The translations under genes and the position numbers were made by a program. From an uncultured Eggerthellaceae bacterium (GTDB lineage: Bacteria > Actinomycetota > Coriobacteriia > Coriobacteriales > Eggerthellaceae), in assembly GCA_949840905.1 (NCBI GenBank), contig CATKXW010000001.1:1-64000 (forward strand): a stretch of 64,000 nt of DNA, given 5' to 3'. How positions within the stretch are numbered: the first letter of the stretch is position 1; each line of letters begins with the position of its first letter. Below are positions 57,118-64,000 of the stretch, one piece after another. The notes beneath the pieces are model-generated. The model saw nothing but the letters and a program-made list of their open reading frames with translations, did no database searches and was not told the DNA's origin.

Positions 57118-58398
57118 TCACCTCGTACGGGTAGAGCTATCAGGGATGATGGACATCGACTGGAAGCGATCGGCCATCCATGCGTTGTCGTAGTGCCGGG
57201 CGAAGAACTCGGCGAGGGCGTTATCGGGACGATGGCCCGCCAGACGCTCGTACCAGAAGTCGAGGGCCAGCAACGTCATGGCACCATCGACGATCATGAG
57301 CGCCGCCGCCACCGTAGTGACGGTATAGCGCCATTTCCAAGGGATCAGGTTCACCAGACGCAGCATGAACGGCAACAGCAGCTTGATCCAGGCCACGCCG
57401 AGCAGCCCCCACATCGACATGAAGAACACGTTGGTGCGCCCGCCGATGTTGCCGAAGGTGCCCGAGTAGTCCCACGCCACCGCACCGAAGGCGAACTGCA
57501 TGAACCAGCTGGTGAAGTACTCGAACGCCCCACCGATGACAGCGCTCACCAAGAAGGTGACGATGATGTGAGCGTTGTGAAAACGATTGAGCGCGATGGT
57601 CATGAGCACGGCACCGAACCCGTAGATAGGGGAGAACGGCCCGTACAGCACGCCAGCCCGATCCTGCCAATGGCCCGGGTCCACCACCAGCACATGATAG
57701 ACGCTCTCCACCATGTCGCCAACGAAGGCGCATATGACGAATATCCAGAACAGGTTGAAGAAGTCCAGCTCGATGAAGCCTTTGCCGGTCTTGTCGAGCC
57801 CGAGGGTGCCCTCCTCGGCCTCTTCCCGCACCTCCATATCGCGTAGCGTGCGCTGAAGATGGCGCTCTTGGGAAAGCGTGGGATCGATATAGGTGAGAGT
57901 GGCGATGAGCACGATCTCGGCTAGGACGAAGGCGGCCGCATCGACCGTGAGCCCATAGAGCATCAGATCGCACAAGAGCTCCACCAGCACCAATACCATG
58001 AGCGTCTCGGCCGTATGGCGCGCAGCTCGGCGCCGGAAGCGGAAGAGCATGACGCCTAGCACCACGAACGTGATGACCGCTACGAAAGAGCCTACGGCCA
58101 TGATCACGTAGATGACACGCGTCATGATCGAGAAGTCGCCCGATTTCGAGAACGCATCGCCTACCCCCAACAGCAGCATGACGATGCTGGGCACTAGAAG
58201 AAGGCTGCCCACGAAACAGAGGACGGCCATCACCTTGAACCCAAGAGGCGTCTTCCCTCTCTCCCCCTCCGAGCGAGGATCATGATGCAAAGGGTCGGTG
58301 GCCTCGTCGGGAAGGAATACGACGGGCGTATGGAGCGACGGTGCGATGGCGATCCCCTCTTCTCTTCGATGTTCGTAGCGGCGATGACAGCGTTCCAT
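57118..58398 (-). CDS. PF06541-like integral membrane protein (putative ABC-transporter type IV)
   Basis: 426 residues. After a hydrophilic N-terminus of about 55 residues come some nine membrane segments in two groups, joined by a charged loop (EVREEAEEGTLGLDKTGKG). The second group contains FVGDMVESVYHVLV, GVLYGPFSPIYGFGAVL, EYFTSWFMQFAFGAVAWDYSG and GRTNVFFMSMWG, matching the CmpB-like PF06541 family found in Gram-positive bacteria, whose role is unknown. The ATG at 58398 has no ribosome site but TATCAT lies about 5 nt upstream; longer frames are unlikely. Confidence 0.75.
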   Translation of the reverse strand: MERCHRRYEHRREEGIAIAPSLHTPVVFLPDEATDPLHHDPRSEGERGKTPLGFKVMAVLCFVGSLLLVPSIVMLLLGVGDAFSKSGDFSIMTRVIYVIMAVGSFVAVITFVVLGVMLFRFRRRAARHTAETLMVLVLVELLCDLMLYGLTVDAAAFVLAEIVLIATLTYIDPTLSQERHLQRTLRDMEVREEAEEGTLGLDKTGKGFIELDFFNLFWIFVICAFVGDMVESVYHVLVVDPGHWQDRAGVLYGPFSPIYGFGAVLMTIALNRFHNAHIIVTFLVSAVIGGAFEYFTSWFMQFAFGAVAWDYSGTFGNIGGRTNVFFMSMWGLLGVAWIKLLLPFMLRLVNLIPWKWRYTVTTVAAALMIVDGAMTLLALDFWYERLAGHRPDNALAEFFARHYDNAWMADRFQSMSIIPDSSTRTR

Positions 58399-58537
58399 GA
58401 TAAATGATAAGCGAAGGTTCCGCCCGCGTAACGGTTCGCTTTCCCTCAGGGCAGAGCCGTTATCGCGCCGTTGCTCGCGTGTATACTTCGAAGATCGCAT
58501 CTTTTTAGAACGGTGATGGAGGGCGAAGGGAGGGATC

Positions 58538-60652
58538 ATGCGGGTCATCGCCTATCTCGGATCGCATAAGCTCGCCATGCTCATCGCCTTCGCGCTGCTG
58601 CTCGGATGCGCGGCCACCGACCTGGCGCTGCCCTACTTCACCTCGAACATCGTGGACGTGGGCATCCAACAGGCCGGCGTGGACCATGTGGCCACCGAGC
58701 AGATGTCCTCTGCCACCCATGATGCTGTGGCCGAGCGTCTGAGCGGCGAGGACGCCGCGTTGTTCGCCGAGAGCTATCAGCTCACCGACGAAGTCGGGGC
58801 TGACAGCGCCTCCACCGCCTCGACAGGGACGCTGTATGCGCTCACCCCCTTCGGCCACGCGCACATCAGCGATCTCGATCGCCTCCTCGCGGCACCTCTC
58901 GCGGCCATCCATCTCACAGCGACAGAAGCATCAGGAGCAGACGACGCGCTGCTCTTCCAGCAGGGAATCGCTGCCGCACGCGCCGAATACGAGCTCCTCG
59001 GCTACGACGCCACGGCCATCCAGCAGGGCTACTTGCTCAGGACGGGACTGTTCATGCTGCTCATCGCCGCAGCGAACATGGGTGCGAACATCTTGGTGGG
59101 CCTCGTGGCTGCCCGCACCGGCGCACGCATCGGATACGACCTGCGAGCCGGACTGTTCTCTCGCATCGTCTCCTTCTCCGACGCCGAGATAGACCGCTTC
59201 TCGGCGGCTTCCCTCATCACCCGCGGCACCAATGACGTCACCCTCGTGCAGAACGTATGCATCATGCTGGTGCGCATGGTGTTCTACGCGCCCATCCTCG
59301 CCATCGGCGGCATCGTCATGGTGATGGCCACCAACGCTTCCATGGGCTGGGTGGTGGTGGCCGCTATCGGAGCCGTGTTCGTCATGATAGCCGTGCTGTT
59401 CAAGCTGGCCATGCCGAAGTTCAGGATCATGCAGAAGCTCATCGACCGCGTGAACCTGGTGGCGCGCGAGATGCTCACCGGCATGGCGGTGGTGCGCGCC
59501 TTCGACCGCCAAGCTCACGAGGAGGCGCGCTTCGACGCAGCCTCGAAGAAGCTCATGGGCGCCCAGCTGTTCACGAACCGCGTGATGACGTTCATGATGC
59601 CCACCATGATGCTCATCATGAACGTGACGTCGGTGGCCATCGTGTGGGTGGGCGCGAGCTACATCGACGCCGGCTTCATCCAGACCGGCGACCTCATCGC
59701 GTTCATCACCTACGCCATGGTCATCATCATGAGCTTTCTCATCATCGGCATGATGGCCATCATGCTGCCGCGCGCCGACGTGGCCGCTGCCCGTATCGAC
59801 GAGGTGCTCGCGAGCGAGCCTTCCATCACCGATCCACCCGCCGCCCTTGTCCGGCGCGCGCCCGAAGAGGTCGAGAACGCCGGGGTGCGCATCGTATTCG
59901 ACGGCGTGCGGTTCTGCTACGATGCCGATGCCGAGCGCGCCTTAGACGGAGTGAGCTTCATCGCAGAGCCCGGCTCTACCCTCGCGCTGATAGGCGCCAC
60001 CGGTTCGGGGAAGTCCACGGTGTTGAAGCTGCTCATGCGCTTCTACGACGTGGACGAGGGCTCCATAACCGTCGACGGAGCGGATGTGCGCGCCATGGAC
60101 CAAGCCGCCCTGCGCAGCCTCTTCGGTTACGTGCCGCAAAAGGCGTTCCTGTTCAGCGGCACCGTGCGCACCAACGTAGCCTACAGCGACGAGACCATGG
60201 ACGATGATGTCGTGACCACCGCCCTCGATGCGGCCCAAGCGAGCGCGTTCGTGGACGCCTTTCCCGAGGGACTCGACCACGAGATAGCCCAAGGAGGCGC
60301 TAATGTCTCCGGCGGGCAGCGCCAACGGCTCGCCATCGCCCGCGCTCTAGCGAGACGAGCTCGGGCTTATCTGCTCGACGACAGCTTCTCGGCCCTCGAC
60401 TACCGCACCGATGCCGCCCTCCGCGCCGCACTGGCACGCTATGGAGCGAACAGCACGCGCATCATCGTGGCTCAGCGCGTGGCCACCATCCGCGACGCCG
60501 ACCGCATCGTGGTGCTAGACGAAGGAAAGGTAGCCGGCATCGGCACCCATGAAGAGCTCCTGGCTTCCTGCGAGGAATACCGTCAGATAGCCCTCCCCCA
60601 GTTGAACGAAGAGGAGCTCGCCTGCATCGAGGCGGGGAAGGGGACGCGATGA
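58538..60652 (+). CDS. ABC exporter half-transporter with degenerate ATP site
   Basis: 704 residues. Six membrane helices, but about 120 residues are inserted between helices 1 and 2 (about 45-165), presumably outside. The nucleotide domain has Walker A GATGSGKS near 485, signature VSGGQRQR near 590 and Walker B LLDDSFSALD near 613, where Asp replaces the catalytic Glu. Such a replacement marks the degenerate site of heterodimeric exporters (TM287/288, BmrCD). GGGAGGGATC precedes the ATG; TATACT at 58482-58487 may be the -10. It overlaps its partner gene by 4 bp. Confidence 0.93.
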   Translation: MRVIAYLGSHKLAMLIAFALLLGCAATDLALPYFTSNIVDVGIQQAGVDHVATEQMSSATHDAVAERLSGEDAALFAESYQLTDEVGADSASTASTGTLYALTPFGHAHISDLDRLLAAPLAAIHLTATEASGADDALLFQQGIAAARAEYELLGYDATAIQQGYLLRTGLFMLLIAAANMGANILVGLVAARTGARIGYDLRAGLFSRIVSFSDAEIDRFSAASLITRGTNDVTLVQNVCIMLVRMVFYAPILAIGGIVMVMATNASMGWVVVAAIGAVFVMIAVLFKLAMPKFRIMQKLIDRVNLVAREMLTGMAVVRAFDRQAHEEARFDAASKKLMGAQLFTNRVMTFMMPTMMLIMNVTSVAIVWVGASYIDAGFIQTGDLIAFITYAMVIIMSFLIIGMMAIMLPRADVAAARIDEVLASEPSITDPPAALVRRAPEEVENAGVRIVFDGVRFCYDADAERALDGVSFIAEPGSTLALIGATGSGKSTVLKLLMRFYDVDEGSITVDGADVRAMDQAALRSLFGYVPQKAFLFSGTVRTNVAYSDETMDDDVVTTALDAAQASAFVDAFPEGLDHEIAQGGANVSGGQRQRLAIARALARRARAYLLDDSFSALDYRTDAALRAALARYGANSTRIIVAQRVATIRDADRIVVLDEGKVAGIGTHEELLASCEEYRQIALPQLNEEELACIEAGKGTR

Positions 60653-62577
60653 GGGCGGCCGATCGCACGATGTCGCACCGATCCGGAGACGAGCGCGCGG
60701 CGGCGCACCCACCCGAAAGCGATCGCGGGCCGGGCCGTCGTGGCGGTCATCGTGGCCCCCACGGTCCGGGTGGCGCGCTCATGCCCGGGGAGAAGCCGCG
60801 CGACTTCAAAGGCACCATGAGCAAGATGCTGCGCTTCATGGGGCAGTTCAAGCTGCTGCTGGTCATCATCGCCATCTTCGCCATCGGGTCCACCATGTTC
60901 AGCATCGTGGGGCCCAAGGTGCTCTCCGAGGCCACCACCGTGCTGTTCGATGGCATCGTGGCGAAGGTGGCGGCCACCGGTACCATCGACTACGACGCCA
61001 TATCCCGCATCCTTCTGACCACCTTGGGGTTGTACCTGCTCTCGGCGCTGTGCTCGTGGGTGCAAGGCTGGATCATGAGCTACGTCTCCCAGACCACCTG
61101 CTATCGACTGCGTCGCGCCATCGCCGAGAAGATCGACTCGCTGCCCTTCGGCTACTTCGACAAGGCAGCCACCGGCGATGTGCTCTCCCGCATCACCAAT
61201 GACGTGGACACCTTGGGCCAAAGCCTGAACCAAGGCATCACCCAGCTCATCACCAGCATCGTGATGGTGGTGGGCGTGGTCATCATGATGTTCACCATCA
61301 ACTGGATCATGACCCTCATCACCTTGGTGATGGTGCCGCTGTCCCTCATCTTGGTATCGCTGGTGGTGAAGCGCTCCCAGCCGCACTTCTTCGCCCAGCA
61401 GGCCCTGCTCGGCACCATCAACTCCCAGGTAGAGGAGACGGTAGCGGGCCACAGCGTGGTCAAGGCCTTCGGCCGGGAGGACCAGAGCATCCAGGATTTC
61501 GCAGAGACCAACGCTAAGCTGTTCGAGGCCGGCTGGCGCTCGCAGTTCCTCTCAGGCCTCATGCAGCCCGTCATGGGCTTCGTGGGCAACCTCGGATACG
61601 TGGCCGTGGCCTTAGCGGGCTCGTATCTGGCGGTGATGGGCGCTATCACCGTAGGCGACATCCAAGCGTTCATCCAGTACGTCAAGAACTTCAGCCAGCC
61701 CATCGTGCAGCTCGCCCAGGTCTCCAACGTCTTGCAGCAGATGGCCGCAGCCGCTGAGCGCATCTTCGCGTTCATCGAGGAGCCGGGCTTGCCCGCAGAA
61801 GCGCCGCGCGCCACCACCGAGGGGATCGCCTATGACGTAGCGTTCGATGAGGTGCGCTTCGGCTACGATCCTTCAAAATCGGTGCTCGACCGTTTCTCGG
61901 CCACCATCGAGGAAGGTCAGACCGTGGCCATCGTCGGTCCCACCGGTGCTGGCAAGACCACCTTGGTGAAGCTGCTCATGCGCTTCTATGACGTGGACGC
62001 AGGGGCCATCCGCATCGGCGGCCACGACATCCGCGACTTCTCTCGCGCCGATGCACGCAGCCTGTTCGCTATGGTGTTGCAAGACACCTGGCTGTTCAGC
62101 GGCACCATCCGCGACAACATCCGTTACAGCCGTCTCGATGCCACCGATGAGGACGTAGAGCGGGCGGCCCGCGATGCCTGCGCTCACCACTTCATCGCCA
62201 CGTTGCCCGGCGGCTATGACTTCGAGATAAACGAAGATGGCAGCAACATCTCCGCAGGCCAGCGCCAGCTGCTCACCATCGCTCGTGCGCTGTTAGCGGA
62301 CCGGCCCATGCTCATCTTGGACGAGGCCACCAGTTCGGTGGATACGCGCACCGAAGCCCGCATCCAACAGGCCATGGACACGCTCATGGCCGGTCGCACG
62401 TCCTTCGTCATCGCACACCGATTGTCCACCATACGCAACGCCGACCTCATCTTGGTCATAGACCACGGCGATGTGGTGGAACAGGGCACCCATCAGCAGC
62501 TGCTCGCCCTCGACGGCTTCTATGCCTCCCTGTATAATTCACAGTTCGTCGACTTTATTGATGAATTGGAAGATTGA
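60649..62577 (+). CDS. ABC exporter half-transporter with consensus catalytic site
   Basis: 642 residues. A basic, Gly/His-rich N-terminus of 45 residues precedes six membrane helices. Walker A GPTGAGKT lies near 429, signature ISAGQRQL near 533 (Ala for the usual first Gly), Walker B LILDEATSSVD near 555 with the catalytic Glu, and the switch His in IAHRLST. Paired with the upstream protein it completes one full and one degenerate site. Substrate unknown: lipid, peptide and drugs are all possible. Confidence 0.94.
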   Translation: MRAADRTMSHRSGDERAAAHPPESDRGPGRRGGHRGPHGPGGALMPGEKPRDFKGTMSKMLRFMGQFKLLLVIIAIFAIGSTMFSIVGPKVLSEATTVLFDGIVAKVAATGTIDYDAISRILLTTLGLYLLSALCSWVQGWIMSYVSQTTCYRLRRAIAEKIDSLPFGYFDKAATGDVLSRITNDVDTLGQSLNQGITQLITSIVMVVGVVIMMFTINWIMTLITLVMVPLSLILVSLVVKRSQPHFFAQQALLGTINSQVEETVAGHSVVKAFGREDQSIQDFAETNAKLFEAGWRSQFLSGLMQPVMGFVGNLGYVAVALAGSYLAVMGAITVGDIQAFIQYVKNFSQPIVQLAQVSNVLQQMAAAAERIFAFIEEPGLPAEAPRATTEGIAYDVAFDEVRFGYDPSKSVLDRFSATIEEGQTVAIVGPTGAGKTTLVKLLMRFYDVDAGAIRIGGHDIRDFSRADARSLFAMVLQDTWLFSGTIRDNIRYSRLDATDEDVERAARDACAHHFIATLPGGYDFEINEDGSNISAGQRQLLTIARALLADRPMLILDEATSSVDTRTEARIQQAMDTLMAGRTSFVIAHRLSTIRNADLILVIDHGDVVEQGTHQQLLALDGFYASLYNSQFVDFIDELED

Positions 62578-63413
62578 ACGGACCAGTGAACGAACACAAC
62601 GAAGGCTCGGCTCTCGGCATCGCCGCTGACGTGTTGCCTGCAGGCATCGTGCGCGTGACCCATCAGGCCATCGCGGCTCAACGCTATCTCACCGGATCAG
62701 AAGCCACCGAGGAGACCGCCGATGGCGTGCGCCCCTCGCCCGAGCACCCCGTCAAGCTGGCGGTGTTCGACTTCGATGGTACCTCCATCACCGGCAACTC
62801 CCCGGTGATGCTCGTTCGCTACCTGCGCAGATCGCTTCGCAAGACCGTCCTCGCCCGCATCGTCGCCTGGGGCATCGCCTACAAGATGCGCCTGCCTCAG
62901 AACGAAGCGTGGGTGCGCGGTCTGGTGTTCTCGGTGTTCCGTGGCAAGCCCGTGGCTGAAGTGAACGCTTTTCTGTGGGACTTCTACGACCGCATCGTGA
63001 ACGCGCGGTTCCGCCCCCTAGCAGCCGCGCGCATGCAGGAGCATATCGACCAAGGCCATGCGGTAGTGTGCGTATCCGCCACCTTCGAGCCCATCATCGC
63101 CGAAGCCATGACCGAACACCCCATCATGTTCGCCATCGCCACCCGCATGAAAGCCAACGCTGACGGCACCTATAGCGATGTCGTCGATGGCTTGCCCGTC
63201 GAGGGGCCTGAGAAGCTCGCGGCGCTCACCCGCTTCGCCGACCAACATTTCGGGAAAGGCGCATGGGAGCTCGCCTATGCTTACGGCGACCACCACTCCG
63301 ATCGCACGATGCTAGCAGCGGCTGCCCAGAGCTTCGCCGTCACGCCCGATCGCCCTTTGAACCGCACGGCCTCTCGCGAAAGCTACGAGGTGCTCGACTG
63401 GGAAGCAGACTGA
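62574..63413 (+). CDS. HAD-superfamily phosphatase (HAD-IB, SerB-like)
   Basis: 279 residues from a TTG overlapping the ABC stop; GTG at 62586 is an alternative. The HAD nucleophile motif FDFDGTS is near 64-70, motif II in VVCVSATFEP near 165, and motif IV GDHHSDRTML near 238. The subfamily acts on phosphoserine-like or phospholipid-linked substrates. The first 60 residues are extra and not conserved by eye. Coupling to the exporter suggests shared transcription. A terminator follows. Confidence 0.85.
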   Translation: MNGPVNEHNEGSALGIAADVLPAGIVRVTHQAIAAQRYLTGSEATEETADGVRPSPEHPVKLAVFDFDGTSITGNSPVMLVRYLRRSLRKTVLARIVAWGIAYKMRLPQNEAWVRGLVFSVFRGKPVAEVNAFLWDFYDRIVNARFRPLAAARMQEHIDQGHAVVCVSATFEPIIAEAMTEHPIMFAIATRMKANADGTYSDVVDGLPVEGPEKLAALTRFADQHFGKGAWELAYAYGDHHSDRTMLAAAAQSFAVTPDRPLNRTASRESYEVLDWEAD

Positions 63414-63446
63414 GCCTCCTACCTCATTCGTTCATAGGATAGAGCA

Positions 63447-63487
63447 AAGAGAGAGGGGGGTCGCCCGATGGGCGACTCCCCTCTCTT
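63447..63487. terminator. Bidirectional terminator between convergent genes
   Basis: Arms AGAGAGGGGGGTCGCCC-like and GGGCGACTCCCCTCTCT pair over about 17 bp around a 3-nt loop. It lies between the HAD gene stop (63413) and the stop of the convergent surface protein (63512). Confidence 0.85.
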
Positions 63488-63511
63488 CATCACTGTTCGT
63501 TCGAAGCTATC

Positions 63512-64000
63512 CTAGGAGCGCTTCTTTGCCGAGCGCTTCCGACGGGAGATGGTCAGCGCGATGAACACCGCGACCGCGCTGGCCGCCAGAGCGATGATGC
63601 AGATGAGCATGACATCGCCGGTGCGCACCAGCGAGGCATCAGCAGTGTTCTGACCGGTCTTCGTAGAAGTGACAACTCCCTTTGGGCGATAGTCCGCCGT
63701 ATTGGTGGTCGATCCGTTGTTGACGTTGGGGTTCCCATCCTTCAAGTCGGAAGCCCCTTGGTTCGAGCCGTTACCGTTACCGTTGCCGTTGCCGGTCCCA
63801 TTCCCCATGCTGCTACCGCTACCATTGCCATCACCATTGCCGTTATTGCTACCATTGCCGCTGCCATCACCATTATTGCCGTTCGATCCGTCGTTCGTCG
63901 GAGGCTTCGCTTCGGTGCTCGCCAAGCGCACCACAGCAGAGGGGTCGAAGGTCCCGTTCTCGGTGGCAGCAGCGCTATCAGCCTCGTCGATGTAGATCAG
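63512..64000 (-). CDS. Cell-wall-anchored surface protein, C-terminal part only (runs off the right edge)
   Basis: 162 residues are visible; the start lies beyond 64000. A long Gly/Asn/Ser-rich linker (about 35-75 of the visible part, built on GN and GNGS units) precedes the C-terminal sorting region: LVRTGD, a hydrophobic helix of about 20 residues (VMLICIIALAASAVAVFIAL) and a basic tail RRKRSAKKRS. This is the layout of a sortase substrate with LVRTG in place of LPXTG. No sortase gene is found in the window. Confidence 0.85.
   Translation of the reverse strand: MIYIDEADSAAATENGTFDPSAVVRLASTEAKPPTNDGSNGNNGDGSGNGSNNGNGDGNGSGSSMGNGTGNGNGNGNGSNQGASDLKDGNPNVNNGSTTNTADYRPKGVVTSTKTGQNTADASLVRTGDVMLICIIALAASAVAVFIALTISRRKRSAKKRS

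Overview
The window looks like chromosomal DNA of a GC-rich actinobacterium, most probably a member of the Coriobacteriia (Eggerthellaceae-like). The reasons are an actinobacterial integration host factor next to gmk and rpoZ, a complete PyrR-controlled pyrimidine operon, fused MobB-MobA and ThrE proteins, GC-rich codon use, and secreted leucine-rich-repeat adhesins. This placement is inferred from gene content and family resemblance; no 16S gene is present.

Layout. 1-326: 5' end of a secreted surface-protein gene that runs off the left edge, preceded by a long structured leader RNA. 892-1946: a two-gene nucleotidyltransferase/HTH module (putative toxin-antitoxin). 1943-7318: a minus-strand cluster of amino-acid-type ABC transporter genes (ATPase, two permeases, no binding protein), a ParA-like ATPase, an acyl-CoA synthetase and an XRE-cupin regulator, then tRNA-Pro. 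7744-8951: rpoZ, gmk and mihF. 9244-19134: pyrR-pyrB-pyrC-carA-carB-pyrK-pyrD-pyrF behind a PyrR attenuator. 19578-28374: two transporters, an Fe-S protein, MobB-MobA, Maf, TilS, an RlmD-type methyltransferase and a ZIP transporter; then mscL.

29.1-39.3 kb is an accessory island. It holds HicAB, a small unknown gene, a PIN/RelB-like toxin-antitoxin pair, and two large secreted leucine-rich-repeat proteins related to the one at the left edge. One of these has a G10 tract just after its signal peptide that puts the reported sequence out of frame, as in phase-variable genes. The other shares with the left-edge gene a leader RNA in which long-range helices and a loop-to-tail pseudoknot are preserved by compensatory changes.

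39.3-55.3 kb is housekeeping: a DJ-1/PfpI protein, tsf, rpsB, ffh, a membrane-anchored class A beta-lactamase-like serine hydrolase with tandem repeats, ftsY, hemW, a dus gene, lepA, rpsT (unusually long), holA, comEC and comEA. 55.6-63.4 kb holds a fused ThrE-type exporter, a PF06541-like membrane protein, a heterodimeric ABC exporter and a HAD phosphatase. The right edge cuts a cell-wall-anchored protein with a non-canonical LVRTG sorting signal.

The strongest leads are the conserved pseudoknotted leader RNA (327-636 and 33984-34260) and the G10 switch (38754-38763). Together they suggest that this surface-protein family is controlled both by an RNA element and by slipped-strand phase variation.
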